The notes beneath the pieces were generated by a model. That model did no database searches, was not told where the DNA came from, and saw only the letters and a program-made list of their open reading frames with translations. Positions 23,101 to 36,812 of a DNA stretch of 64,000 nt are shown here, in pieces. This DNA comes from Citrus sinensis. Lineage: Eukaryota > Streptophyta > Magnoliopsida > Sapindales > Rutaceae. A program made the position numbers and the translations under genes. Every line of letters starts with the position of its first letter. Positions within the stretch are counted from its first letter, which is position 1. The stretch covers positions 16,651,001 through 16,715,000 of the forward strand of contig NC_068563.1 in NCBI RefSeq assembly GCF_022201045.2, in the 5' to 3' direction.

Positions 23101-26100
23101 ATCCCATTTTATTGTCTTCCATTATATTCACTTGGACTTTTATTGTGTCATGTATAGCAGATCACTGCACAGATGGATTGATATTATTGGATGGTCATAC
23201 TAACAGAATTTATGTGGAGTTAAATATGTTCTGAAATTGAAATCTATTCTAATCATATCAACAAGAATAAAACGATACATGGCCCTGAATGATTTTTGTT
23301 TAGTAGTCAGTATAACTTAGGAGCAAAGTTCATTAATGAGGAGAGCATTGCAGTCAAGCCTTGGTGGATAGGTTGATGCTGTAATATTTGCTATGAGAGG
23401 CACATGAAGTGAGTCCGTTACCATCAGAGATGTCTTTATAAATAAACATAGTTCATTAAGCATGTATGATAATAATCGGCACTACTTAACAGCTGATATT
23501 TCTAAATTTGGATGACTTGTTAATTAGAAAATATAAATGTCTTTAACTGAGTTTTTGAACAAGAAATGTCATTAACTGAGTTTTGGAATAATTAATGACC
23601 CATTTTGCTTTTACTATCTTTTGTCTAGAATCTTCTGTTTCTTTTGAGGTTGTTAAGCTTACAATGTCTTATATTCTTATTACTTGTTAGTTGTAGGTAT
23701 CTGAAGACTTAACAGCACAGTTCCTTAAGCTTACTTTTCTTTTCTTTTTACTATTATTATTTATTTATGTCAAATGCTTAACGCTGTGCTACATCAATTA
23801 AAATGCAAATTAAATAGATTATTATTTTATTTTATGTGCTTTTAGTGTACTGCTGGTTCACTATGAATACCTGCTAGTATTTATATTTTTCATCATAATG
23901 TATAAATAAATTTTAAAAAAGAAGTAAGTTGGGAAGTAAGTACTTGAAGAATTGCTAGGATTGATGATGTAATCCCACCAACAAACCAACAAGCTTTGCT
24001 TTTGCCTTGGGTTCTGAATGGTAATAAATTTCATTTGTATATAAATAAAGAAAGTTTGAGATTACCATTACTCTTTATTTTGGCAGGTATTGTGAGGAGA
24101 GACCTCTGCTGTTGAGCAATGCTGGAATGGGTGCAAACCTATGCACTTATTATCAAAAGTCTTACCCAGGCGATCAAGCCGGCGCTCTGCTGTGCAGTGG
24201 AAACAACTGCCTAGGGAATGTCTTGACACTAGAGCCTGGCGATAAGTCCCCTTTCCTCGGAGACATAAAAGCTGGTTGCAGTCAGTCCTCTCTTGAAACA
24301 AACATGTATAGGGCTCCTGTCTTTACCCATAAGGTGGCAACAACTGATTTTTTGTTGGTCCGATCTGCAAAGGGAAAGATTTCCATTAGACGGATTGACA
24401 AGGTTGCTGTTGTTGGGCAACAGGTTTGTTATTGTTCTGGTCCATCCCTGTATTGCCATGCCCCACGAAATTTTATTATGATAGCTATGATTTTTTTCTC
24501 ACTGCTAGAGTGCTAGTAATTTAGTTTGCAGGATGAGACATTTAAATAAGGGGAACATGCATCTATTTCTGAGTTAACTTGAGCACATCAAGTAAAAAAT
24601 TAACTACAAAGTTGAAGATATTTTGAATACTGTAAACAAATGGATATAGCATAAAAGTAGGCAGTAAATATTAAAGTGGGATTAGACAGAACTGAGATTG
24701 GTTTATGTTTCTGCAGCTGCATCATTTTGGACATTTTGGATATTAACTAATTTGGGTAAACTTGCCAATTAGAGTCCTTAAGATTTACTTTTGATCCATT
24801 TATTTCCTTCCTTCTGTTCCTCTAATTCATTTCTTTCATTGGGAAAGCATCAATTTGTGTAACTATACTGTCAAGTCATCCAGTTATAATGGCTCCTAGT
24901 AATGTTTTCTTAATGTTTGGTTAAGTAGTGGGATAGCATGAAATTTGATGAAATTTGGACATTTATAGCATGAAAGATTTCCTTCTTTTGAAACTGGCTT
25001 GGGGGGGAATGTGGAATTTATGGCAGGTATTGAATATTGTTGTAATTTCAGTATAGACCTGTTTGTTGACACTTGAAACTATTTAGCTCTAATCAAGTGT
25101 TCCTAAAACTAATAATATTTTCCTCATTTTGTGTTTAAACTAGAAAGATTTCTGAATCTTTGGAGATGGTGTGTCGGTGGAGATTTATGCTTCTGATTCA
25201 GTAATGGTAGGCTATAATTGGTTGGAGGAAGAAATCAAGTGAAAAATAAAGAAATAGAAGAGGAGAACTACTAAGAGAGAGAAATGGAGAAAACATTCAG
25301 AAATTAGGGAGAGGAGAACAAAAATTAGGAAAGGATAGAGAGGAAACTGTGAGGGAAGGGGGGGGGGGGATTTGGCTTTTTATTCTCAAATAATCATTAG
25401 CTCTTTTATCGAATATATAACAAGGCCTACCTATAGCAGCTAAAAGGAAAACTATTCTACTTTAACTCAACTTAAAATCCTACCCGATTGAGCATTACTG
25501 CCAATATGATATGCAAATCTTCCAAATTCAGTACATCAACAGAGCTTTTATAATCTTGAAGGAGATTAATAAATTATATTTTGTTGATTATATTTGCAGG
25601 AGCCCCTCATGGAGGTAATGTCTCCTGGATCAAAAAACCTTCAGACGTATAGCATAAATAGGATGCTGGTAAATGTATATCGTGAATTTTCTGCTGCTGC
25701 AAAACGTGGTTTGCTGCCCTGCATTGGTGTAGATGAGTTGTCTGTGCAGTTTCCTAACCTTTCAGAAGCAATTATACGGAAGAAGTTGAAGGAATGTGCT
25801 TTTTTGCGGGTAAGCTGTTCTTTTGGATATGTTCATCTCGTATCACCTTGGTAATTTACTGCTGCTTGAATACATGCTTGAAGCTTTATTCTACCTTTCT
25901 GTCCTGTTTTAATAGTTGTTATTTTATTATACTCACCTGTTTTTTTAACATGCAAATGCAACCTACAGCGGGATGGAAACGGAAAGCAGGTTTGGTCTAT
26001 GAAGCGTACCTTCCACATTCCGTCTGAGGGTGATTTGAGAAAATTAGCGTATCCAGAGCATGTAAGTTAATACATATTTCAGATGCCTTTTGCTTTCCAT

Positions 26101-29100
26101 AACCAAAACCTGTTTTTTTTTTTAATTATTATTATTTTTTTATTACAACCACATCAGGTATCCAACGAGCTTAGTAAGTTTTACCTGTTTCTAAGAATTT
26201 TATTTTCTTCAAAATGAGTTATTGGGTTAGCATGATTTGTTTCCTTGCCCTTGGATTCATAAATGGGACTTTTGTTCATTTTTAAAATTCAGTGCTAACT
26301 TATAACAACTACCTTAGTATGTTACATGGTGTCTAATTATTATCATCAGTGCTCGTTTGTTAGACCAGAATGTAGGTGTTATATTCTAATTGCTTTGTGC
26401 TGCTACAGTTAATGATTTCCACATTCTTGTTTCTGGTTTATCCTGCCATTTATATGCTTTGCTTACTACTTTCCTTCTGCTCCCTTTTTTATCATTATGG
26501 CTTAGGTCTGCTCCTATGAAAGTATGCAAGCTGGTCTCTACCGGCTCAAACATTTGGGAATTACACAATTAACTCTTCCTGCTAGCATTTCCTCAGCCAT
26601 GAGTCAACTCCCTGATGAAGCAATTGCTCTAGCTGCTGCATCTCATATTGAGAGGGAGCTTCAGATAACTCCATGGAACCTGAGTAGCAACTTTGTTGCC
26701 TGCACAAACCAGGTGAATCAATCAATCTGACAGATGAAAGTTTGCACCTTTTTTGCGTGTGTGCGTATGCAATGTTCTGAACCCTGGGCTAAAACGTATT
26801 ATAGTGCTTCCCTTTCTCCTTCATTGTAAACCGTGGTTCTAGTGGTGGAATATTTCTACTTTGTGCTGGACCTATTTGCCAATCTTTAATTATGCAATTC
26901 TCGTTGTGGTATCCCATTCTGTTTCACTTTTTTTTTTTGGGGTGGGGGCGGGGGGGGTGTTCATCCATAGTATGGAAGGTTTTTGGGGCGTTACGCTCAA
27001 CATACACTACTTCCTGTTTTTCCTTTTCTCTTCTGCATTATATTTTTGTATTGTTTATTCTATGTTCTGCATCTGTTTAACTTCAGGACAGGGAAAACAT
27101 TGAGCGTTTGGAAATAACTGGTGTTGGTGATCCATCCGGTCGGGGCCTAGGATTTAGTTATGTCCGTGCTGCTCCCAAAGCTTCAGTGTCAAGTGCAATG
27201 GTGAAGAAAAAAGCAGCTGCTAATCGAGGAGGTTCTACTGTTACTGGAACAGATGCTGATCTTCGTAGGCTGAGCATGGAGGCTGCAAGAGAGGTAAGAA
27301 ATTGGGATTTTAATAGTTCCATTAATCTATCTTTTTGTGAGATTAAGATGCTTAACATGAAGCACATCTTTTAACTTAGAAAAAATTATCAGCATTTAAC
27401 TTGACAGTCGATTAGTTTCTTGAACTTTTCTTGTCCAAATACTTGGCCAAGCTTATAGCAGGAAAATTATATGATGTTTGGAGGCATAGGGTGTATACCA
27501 GCAAAAATTATATGATATTTGGGGTCATCTGCTTGTCTCTTGGCCTGGCCTCTAGAAACAAGAGGCTGCATACCTTAGACTTCACTTGGTTGGAGTTAAT
27601 GGAGTTGATTAGGTTTTGTAGATAATCTATAGGATATCTGAGGACTTAATCAATGACCTGTCTTAAGTTATATTGAAGATTGTTTTCGGGCTTGGGTGGG
27701 TGGGTGTTTTTTTTTGTGGGGGGGGTGGGTGGGGGTGGCCAGCAGGCATATGTACTCTTATCCTTAAGCATTTTTGGAGCTGCATCAATCAGATGGAGTG
27801 TCAGAAGTTGGGAGTGCATAGGATTGGTAAAATCATGTCAACGTAACCTCTTTACTTTGTTTCTTTTGAGGAACTATTAATCCCAAAGCCTAAGTTGATA
27901 GGTACGGGAACAATAATGGTAGTTCTGTCTCTAATAAATCCCGTAATCGTGTAGGAAAGTGACAGGTATTTTTCATATGTCAGAGCTCAAACTAAAACTA
28001 ATGTAATTGGGAACTTCTGAAGCTTCAAACAAAGATCTCTTGATCCTTTAGGGGTTGCATGTTTATCTGAAGTCTGAATTCAACTTATTGCAGTCATTTA
28101 GGTTTTTATTTTTATCTCTTTTTTATTTTTTTCCACAGCTTATGATGTGAGTTTGAATGAAAAAAAAGTAAAATTTTCTACTTTTATTTGAATGGGAGGT
28201 CACAAAGTTCTGTCCACTCCCCCCCCCCCCCCCTCCCCCCCCAACTCCAAAAAAAAAACGTTTTCATTTCTTTCCTACTGTAGGAAACTTAATCTCGTGT
28301 TTTGTAATAAATAACCTAAAATTTATCACTCTATATATTTAGAACAATGTAATAACATTATCCTTTTGATCACCAGGTTCTTCTCAAGTTCAATGTGCCT
28401 GAGGAAATGATTGCAAAGCAGACAAGATGGCATCGTATTGCTATGATTCGCAAGCTTTCAAGTGAGCAAGCAGCATCAGGTGTCCAGGTTGATCCAACAA
28501 CTATTAGCAAGTATGCACGTGGCCAGCGAATGTCATTTCTTCAGCTGCAACAACAGACCCGAGGAAAGTGTCAGGAGATTTGGGATAGACAAGTTCAGTC
28601 TCTTTCAGCTGCTGATGACGATGAAATTGGAAGTGACTCTGAGCATAGTGATCTGGATTCATTTGCTGGGGATCTAGAAAATTTGCTTGATGCTGAGGAA
28701 TTTGAAGAAGAAGAGAGCAATTATGATACAAAGCATGACAAAGTGGAAGGTGTTAAGGGTCTTAAAATGAGAAGGCGTCCTATCCAAGTACAGGCAGAAG
28801 AGGAAATTGAAGATGAAGCAGCTGAAGCGGCTGAATTATGCAGGCTACTCATGGATGGTATGGACTATTTGTTTTCTAACTGCTTATTTTAATTTTCTCT
28901 GCAGTATTAACTGTCAGCGTTTGTGGGTTATACTGGAGACTCATTACAGATTGGGGATGCCCTTTTGTTTTTAATATTATTTTTTGAATTATGTATATGG
29001 ATAGACCTTAAATAGGTTGATGTCAGTAATCTTTCTGTTGTGTAAGTCCAAAACCTTTTTTATATGTTGGTACTGTTGGAGAAAGCTTAGTAGTCAGAAA

Positions 29101-32100
29101 ATATCAACACATTATGCTTACAGATAATTCTTCCTTGTCTATTAATTCATGATAAATAATCTGTATTGCTTTTAAAACGTAAAAAGATTACTAGTTTATA
29201 CCTGATTTTATTTGATACATACTCTCCATCCATAAAGTGAAATAAGATTGCAGTTTTTGAGCATTAGCTGTATTTATACATCTGCTAACCAATAACATAT
29301 GACAAATGCAGTCCTCTTATGAAATGGATTTTTTTAGTTTTTGATGGCCCACAGTTAAAACAGATGATGGCCCACAATTTATGGATTCTTTCCAAGCATG
29401 TTTGTCTAGTGTCACAAAAAATTTGGACTGTCTGTTTAACTATGCTAAGCAAAGCTCCTTGAATGGAACTGAAACTGTTGCTTTATTAGACAATTTATGT
29501 GATTACTGTATATCTCTGTTTTGTTTGCTGTATTCCAGAAAGATATATTAACACCTAATGATGTGGTCAACCATACCATGTTTTGCAGATGATGAGGCTG
29601 AGCTGAAGAAAAAGAAAAAGAAAACAAAAGCTCAAGTGGAAGGAGGATTATCTCTTGCCAAATCAATTTCTGGTCTTGAGATCGTTGAACGGCTTAAGAA
29701 GCCAAATAAACCAGCTAAGCATATTGCAATTACAGTCCAACCAAATGGATCCCACACTGCAAATGAGCAGATTAAAGATCCAAAGGAGGTAAGTGGTTTT
29801 GAGTTGTTAGTTTCTCCTTTAACTTGAGGATGCTATTGACTCTCTTATATGTGGTGACAGGAGGAGAGTCTAATTGCTAAAAGAAACCTGTCTGGAAAGG
29901 TGCAAGCAATGAAAAAGAATAGTATCTCACCAGTGGGCAAAAAAGTCAAGATAGTGGTAGATAATGGCAAGGCAAGTTTAATATATATCATTTTCTCTTA
30001 CTGCATTTAGTAGATTATCCTTTGTATTTAGAATTGTGAAATCCCCAATAGTTGCACTGAATAAGTGTTTGAAAAAGTGACTGTTGAGAGGATCTGGCTG
30101 GTGATACAAGAAATATACATGCAAGCTCAAAGATGTCTGGATAATTAGTTCGGAAGTGTGATTGTTGGGAGGATCCTTGTTAGCAATAACAGAAGAGTAC
30201 AGAAGCAAGTTTTAATTTTTGCGTCACATCATTATTCTAGTCAGTTCCTCCCTGTTGTTCACAACCATAGAGCTTATAGATATATTTCTGGACTTCCATA
30301 TTGTCGTTATCATGCTTTAGTACATCCAGTGTAAATCCTTTATGGACAGCCACTATATATGATAGTATTCAGAATCGATGGTTAATCATATGACTTGAAA
30401 TCTAGGATCACATCCCATGATCTACTGGTTATCGAAGAGTGTCAGATGAAATATTTTTTTCTGGGCCAGTGAATAAGAAGTAATGGGGTGGTATTGGGAT
30501 TCTTCAAATCATACTATCACCATAGAACATTTTCCCCTTGATTCTAGGATCTGTGGATATTTGAAAAATTGACTGTAAAAGGAACATGTCAATATTAGAA
30601 TTCCAATACTGTTTAGATAAGACTTGCAAACAAACACGCATACATTATAACTTCACATGGCAGATTGTAGTAGATAGTGTAAGAACTCCATCGTTAAGAG
30701 ATTTTTAGGAGTTTTTTCTTTTCTTTTTCCTCAATCATATTGGTACTGTCCAATCATGCCTTGATATGATGGAGAAGAATGAGCGGACCCTACTATTTTT
30801 GTTTCTTAAATTTTAATATATAATATGCTCCCTATCTAAAGGAAATATCATGAATGCATCCTCTGATTAATTGATTTGAAGGTCATATCTTTACATTTGC
30901 TACTAACACTAAGTTCAGTTGAATTTTGTGCATCGTAATATTATCTATGAATTTTTTGGTTATCATGTCCTGGATATTTTGTATAAATGTATAAGCTACT
31001 TTTTACTTTAATATTCACCTTGTTTTCTTTGGCTACTAATAATTTCAGAGGCAGTGTCCCATGGATCTGTAGTGTTGCTTTCACCACATAGCTTGTGCAT
31101 TGGGTTGATATATATATAGACACGCACGCACGCACACACATACATGCTTCCTGTGAAGATTATCATAACATGTGATTTTGTTTTAAACCAGATGTTCAAG
31201 GAGAAAAAATCATCAAGGGAGACTTTTGTTTGTGGAGCTTGTGGTCAGGTGCAGAATATTCAAAGTTAACGTAGCTTCTGTGTGTTATTTAAGAATATAT
31301 TTTAACAGTGATTTTTTTTTTTTCCTCATGATTGACCAGCATGGACACATGAGGACCAACAAAAACTGCCCCAGATATAGAGCAGATCCAGAAACGCAGC
31401 TTGAAACTGCAGACATGGATAAATCCTTGGGAAAATCTAACTCTCTGGACCCTTCAAGTCAGTCCCAGCCGAAAAGCCTGAAGAAAAAGAAGCTCATATC
31501 TAAAAGTGCAACAAAAATTGCTTTGATCGAAGCTCCTGAAGATGAAAAATCCAGTTTGAAGACGAAAGTGGTTCCAGTAAAATTTAAATGCAGCTCAGCT
31601 GATAAGCTTCCTGATAAATTTCCTGTTGCATCTACACAAAGTTCCGACCAACCAAGTACTTCTGATGTCGTTGAAACTGCGAATAAGTCTGTTGGTAAGG
31701 TTAATAGAATAGTAATTTCTAACAAGCCAAGACCTGAAGAAACACAGGTAGAGTCTCATAAACCCTCTATTGTAATACGGCCTCCAGTAGATACAGTAGA
31801 TAAAAGCCAAGCTGAATCTCATAAGCCCTCTATTATTATAAGACCCCCAGCAAATACAGATAGAGAACAAGTTGAATCTCATAAGCCCTCCATTCTTATT
31901 AGGCCCGTAACAACTACAGATAGAGAACTAGTTGAATATCATAAACCCTCTATTGTCATACGTCCACCTGCTGATAAAGATAGAGAGCCGCCTCAAAAGA
32001 AAATCATAATCAAACGGCCAAAAGAGATTATTGATCTGGACAGGGTTAGTCAGGATGGGTCCCCACAGGAGTATAGAAAAACTAAGAAAATAGTTGAATT

Positions 32101-33283
32101 GTCAAATTTCGAGAAGCGTGAAAAGCAGATCCCTTTATTGACTAATGATTCAGCAAAAAGGAAAGTGAGAGATGAGAGGAATTGGTGGGAAGAGGAAGAG
32201 AAGAGAAGAAATGCTGAGAGGATCAAAGAAGAAAGGGCAAGGAGGATCTATGAGGAAGAAAGGAGGTTTGTGGAAGAGCGGGAAAGGTTTGCTGAACTTA
32301 GGAGATATGAAGAATCCATCAGAAAAGAGAGAGAGGAAGAACTCCTCCAAAAGGCAAAGAAGAAGAAAAAGAAGAAAAAACCTGAAATAGGAGATGATTA
32401 TTTACAGGACTACAGGGCTAAAAGAAATGATAGAAGGATGCCAGAAAGAGATCGAGGTGCAAAGAGGAAACCTGGCGCAGAGTTGGGAAAGCACAGTGCA
32501 GATTATGGACCTCCAACAAAGCGACGCAGAGGGGGAGAGGTATGCACTATCTTATCTCTATCCTTGATTTCATCATATGTGCTTTCATATTGAGCACATT
32601 ATACCTCGTTATTTTTCAACCATTGATAATATTTCTATATCTACTTAATAAAGTAAATTGGACTAAGATTGAAAACTTACTATTAGGTTTTGTATGGGGT
32701 GGTTGTGGTTCAAAAGGACAAGCATACAGGTAGTTAAAAAATCAAATTAAAGGCTCCTGGGTAGTTCCTTTTATGTTGAAAAGGGGAATAAGTTTGAAGG
32801 GCTTTATTGATTGTTATGTCTAATTGTTGAGTTGGGTTTGTTGCATTTCTCCTTTAAGTGTTATATCAATTAAGGACTGGGACTTGTTTTGTTTGAATTT
32901 CCTAATCAATTATCTTACAGGTTGGTCTGTCGAACATATTAGAGCGCATTGTAGAGACCCTCCGAGAAAATACTGAGTTGTCATATCTCTTCCTTAAACC
33001 AGTGGCCAAGAAAGAAGCTCCTGATTACCTGGATATCATAGAGCGCCCCATGGATTTGTCCACAATCAGGGGTAAGGTGAGGCGGATGGAGTACAAGGAC
33101 CGAGAGGATTTTAGACACGATGTATGGCAAATTGCCTTTAATGCCCATAAGTACAACGATGGACGCCATCCTGCTATTCCCCCCCTTGCAGATCAGCTTC
33201 TGGAACTTTGTGACTACTTAATAGATGAGTATCATGAGAGCTTATCAGAGGCTGAAGCTGGTATTCAATCTCGGAATACCTAG
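14186..33283 (+). CDS. TAF1: TFIID subunit 1 (TAF1), 21 coding exons
   Basis: Coding exons: 14186-14234, 15000-15106, 15633-15695, 15806-15851, 17002-17259, 17934-18055, 19730-19898, 20032-21142, 22483-22685, 22834-23071, 24087-24423, 25600-25809, 25969-26061, 26506-26712, 27087-27293, 28377-28857, 29589-29788, 29861-29971, 31192-31248, 31340-32539, 32921-33283. They sum to 5832 nt, 1943 residues, close to known plant TAF1. TAF1 is the nuclear scaffold of TFIID at RNA polymerase II promoters. Visible domains: an N-terminal acidic TAND-like segment (LLGFMFGNVDYAGDLDVDYLDE region, residues 31-52); a ubiquitin-like domain (about 676-750), a plant-type feature, next to the DUF3591 core; a zinc knuckle (Cys1418, Cys1421, His1426, Cys1433); four SHKPSIVIRPP-like repeats (about 1561-1640); a charged Lys/Glu coiled region; and one bromodomain (about 1824-1943, with the acetyl-lysine-binding Asn in HKYNDG). 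The intron after 29971 uses a GC donor (AAG-GCAAGT). No disruption is visible. Confidence 0.96.
19036..19110. mobile_element. 75-bp foldback element in a TAF1 intron
   Basis: Arms of about 33 nt (left begins GGCCCTGTTCTGTACTG, right ends in its imperfect complement CAGTCCCAAATGGGGCC) flank a short loop near aagctgctgg. The innermost part, GTGGCAGCC against GGCTGCCAC, pairs perfectly. It resembles the ends of very short hAT-like MITEs. Flanking target duplication is not clear. Confidence 0.55.
21268..21971. mobile_element. 704-bp MITE-like insertion in a TAF1 intron
   Basis: The left end GGGTGCATTTGGTATTG and the right end (reverse complement AAGGGTGCGTTTGGCAACG) are inverted repeats. They are flanked by near-identical direct repeats, aatgtctaa (21259-21267) and aatatctaa (21972-21980), one mismatch in nine. 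The interior is AT-rich without coding capacity. The size of the duplication (8 or 9 bp) would fit hAT or Mutator; the GGGTGC-TTTGG end is common in non-autonomous hAT elements. Confidence 0.75.
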
Positions 33284-33885
33284 GTAAACACTTTTGTCAG
33301 ATTACCGTTGTTTATTAGCCTGAGAATGCCAGAATACTAGATTATTTTTTTTTCTTTAAAGGAAAAAGAAAAGCGTATGTTGGAGTTTCCAGGTTCTGTA
33401 AATTCAGTGGGGATATGTCCTTGGTAAAAAAATTGGAAAGATTTGTTGGTTGTGTAATCCCCTTTTTGTATCCATAATTGTGATTCCTGGTAGCTTTACA
33501 GAAGCAATGGTAGGAAGCCGTTATTGTTGTATATTTTATATTAATAGATTACAAAAAATATTCGGTTGGAATATGAATCTTGGTTTTAAACTTTTAATCT
33601 CGGTTGAACATTTTAAAACGGCATGGATTTTTCAATTTGTTCATTTCAGTATAAAACTTTTCTACGGAGTAAATGAGCTGTTCAGTCTTAAAAATACTAA
33701 AGATTTCAATTAAAAAAATTAAAAACTTTATTTGCAATTATGATTATTATTTTTGTATTGATGAGTTTCTTATTGTTTCTGACTAATCATGAATTTATTA
33801 TTTATGTTTGGGTAAATATGGCACCTTAATTTATCTTTTAAAAATATGAAAATTTTATATTACCTCAAATGTCATTATTTCTTCA
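33284..33885 (+). other. TAF1 3'UTR and downstream flank
   Basis: The TAG stop at 33281-33283 is followed by AT-rich sequence with no open frame of note. Possible poly(A) signals (aataaa-like) are scattered, and no single site can be picked. From about 33720 the DNA is simple AT-rich flank up to the target duplication TTAATTTTA (33886-33894) of the next element. Confidence 0.6.
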
Positions 33886-33894
33886 TTAATTTTA

Positions 33895-34110
33895 GAGAAA
33901 TTATCACTGCACCACTTATATTTTGGCTTATGTTCATCCAACTACTAAAGAATTTTAACATATTTTATGCATCACTTTTTTTTTTCAATTTGTATTAACT
34001 AGTCACTTTTTAACTAATATTGTTAAATAATTTAAATTAAATGAAAAAAATTTTGAAAAATAAGAAAATTATAATTATAAAAATACCCCTAAATTTAATA
34101 AACAATAAAT
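33895..34110 (+). repeat. Left TIR of the virus-bearing MULE
   Basis: It aligns with the reverse complement of 44248-44524 through blocks such as TTATGTTCATCCAAC, CACTTTTTAACTAA, TTAAATAATTTAAAT and CTAAATTTAATAAA. The right copy contains an extra ~50-60 bp. DNA between this TIR and the viral junction (34111-34344) is AT-rich with repeated acaaaattttaataaa-type units and no gene. Confidence 0.85.
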
Positions 34111-34344
34111 CACAAACAAATGTGCTCAGCTGATTTTTGTTTAATTTAGATTTTACAAAATTTTAATAAATATGTTTATTAAAAAATTATAATTTTGTAA
34201 AATTTTAATAAAAATGACTGAATTTATTTATTAAAAATTATAATTTTACAAAATTTTATTAAAATAACTGAATTTATTTATTTAAATCTCAAAATTTTGT
34301 AACTATTTTTATAATTATAATTTTTATTTAGATTTTTATTAAAG

Positions 34345-36812
34345 GTTTTCCACCTCAGATATTCCAAGTTCATCTATTCGTTCTGTTGACTATACCACAA
34401 ATGTTCATTATCCAATTTATGCTAGTAGTCAACATGAACAAAAACAAGAAGAGAATGAACTTTCTCCTCCAACTTCTCCTACTTTTTCTGCTATCACAGA
34501 AAATGTCATAAATGTTATTGAAAAGAATTTTGAGCTTGATAAAAATATTTTTCATAATGATTTTTACTCTGACTTTAATAAAGAAAAAAGACTTTGATTT
34601 TTTAAGAATTTTTTAAATCAAAGGAAAGAAATCCAACAAATCTATTATGAATTTGTTAATCTTCATCAAGTTCATATATTGTTTTTTAATTGGTTCGAAA
34701 TATATTCTTCTGAGAACAACATTGAATATTCTTTTAAAGAGTCAAACCCTATTACTATTCGGAAGAAAATTCCCGAATGGAAACTTCTTGATAGCAATAG
34801 AATCATAGAGTCTGAACACCCACCTCTTCGGAGTGTAACCATTGATCATGGAGAACCTCCTGTCCAAATCAGAGCTTCACCTTACAAAATTCCAAAGCCA
34901 AATGATTCTGAAGCCAATTTAAGTAGTATTATCCAACAAAATAATTTCTGTAATACCAACTTAAATACAATCGGAAAGCAGTTGACTAGGATAGAAAACC
35001 AATTCCAAAAGTCAACCATTACTGTTTCTTCGATTCCACCAAAATCGGATTCTGACAAAAAGGTTAAGGAACCTATTTTCAAACCTTTTCAGGTTTCGAA
35101 AACTAGCCAAAAGCTTGTTCAAGAGTCAAAATCAGATTTTGCTAAAGCCATTAGAGAACAACTAGATAGGATAGAAGCTGCTTCTTCCTCATCTAGCAAA
35201 GTTCAGATAGCCCCTGATACTTCTCAATCTAGCAAGATTGGAGTATTAGAACAAGACCAAATGTCTATAGCCTCTTTTGATATAGAAGCCTTCAAAGAAG
35301 AACCTTCTACTCCTAAAGCCAACAAAATTCATTGGGAATTAGCCATTCCCACTGTCAAGACTCCACCGGATCTAGCAATAGATAATAGACCAAGTGCATT
35401 AAATCAATCCCGATACAATGCATCTTCAGTCTATGAGTGGAATATTGACAGTATGTCCGAATACAATATCCTATGATTGTTGCAACAAATGACAATGGCA
35501 GCCAATGCCTATAAAACCCAATCAGGAACTTCTGATCGTGCCATATCAGAAATCCTCATTGCCGGTTTTACTGGTCAACTAAAAGGTTGATGGGATCATC
35601 TTCTCACTAATCAGCAACAATTAGACATTTTAAATTCCATTCAAGTCGATGAAAATGGAGTCCCTATTCTTGATGAGTTCAACAATCCAATCTAGGATGC
35701 TATTGCTACTCTAATTTTAACTATTTCCCTTCATTTCATTGGTGACCCTTCACACCTTGGAGATAAAAACGTTGAGTTACTACATAATTTAAGATGTAGG
35801 AAACTTAGTGAATTTCAAAGTTACAAAACCTCATTTTTTAGCAGACTATTTCTAAGAGATGATACAAATCATATAACTTGGAAAGAAAAATTCCTTGCTG
35901 GATTACCTACCCTTTTAGGTGAAAAGGTAAGAAATTCCATCAAAACCCTTTATGATAACCGTATTCCTTATGATGAGCTCACTTACGGTGAACTTGTCAG
36001 TTTTTTCAATAAAGAAGGTTTAAAGATTTGTCAAGATTTGAAATTACAGAAACGACTTAAGTGGGAGCTTAAGAAGTCTAAACAAGAATTAGGCGGTTTC
36101 TGTAAACAATTCAATTATGACCCCTTTAAAACTTCTATCTCCAAAGATTGTAATGGTGAGTGTTCTACTAAATCTCGCAGGAAACATTACAAATCTAAAA
36201 ATTTTAGGAAACCCTTTCGTAATTTTAGAGAACTTCCTTATAAGAAACCTTCGAAGCCTTATAAGAAACCCAAATTCTCTAAAAAAGAGTTTAAAGCCAA
36301 ACCTAACACTCCTTTCAATTACAGAGAAGCTATATGTCACAAGTGTGGCATAAAAGGTCATACTGCAAAATATTGCAGAATGAACAAAAAACTTCATGAG
36401 CTTGACCTTGATGATGAGATCCTTTCTAAATTAGCCCCTCTTCTTATCGAGTCTTCTGATTCCGAGTCTTCTATGTCAGGAGACAGTGATCCATATCAAG
36501 TTGACGAGCTATTTGACTCAGATGACTCTGCATCTAGTAGTAATGAATCTAAATCTGATTCATTTTTAAAGAAAATCAATGTTTTGACTAAAGACCAAGA
36601 AACTTTTCTTGAACTTGTAAAGCATATTTCTGATCCGAATCTTCAAAAAGAATATCTTGATAAACTTTTAAAAACTTTGGATTTTAATAAAGCCGAAACT
36701 TCTAAAGTCCCAATTATTAAAAAAAAATCTTATGATCTTACTCATATTTTGGATAAAAAGAAAACAAAGAAGTCAACACCCACAATTCAAGATATTCAAA
36801 AAGAAATCAAAG
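34345..36812 (+). pseudogene. Endogenous pararetrovirus fragment: movement/coat region, plus-strand copy
   Basis: This 2.47-kb segment is an inverted near-copy of 41560-44018. It covers the C-terminal side of a movement-protein-like region and the coat-protein-like region of a Caulimoviridae polyprotein, ending with a CCHC zinc knuckle (36337-36378) and an acidic Ser/Asp stretch. The single frame is closed by several in-frame stops (near 34596, 35474, 35587 and 35693), all of which look like C-to-T or G-to-A transitions relative to the other copy. Homology stops abruptly near 36812, where viral intergenic DNA begins. No protease or polymerase is present in this arm. Non-functional. Confidence 0.85.

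Noticed and set aside
30900..31140. Short minus-strand open frames in a TAF1 intron
   Set aside because: They fall within an intron on the opposite strand, include a CA/GT microsatellite, and have no similarity to known proteins.
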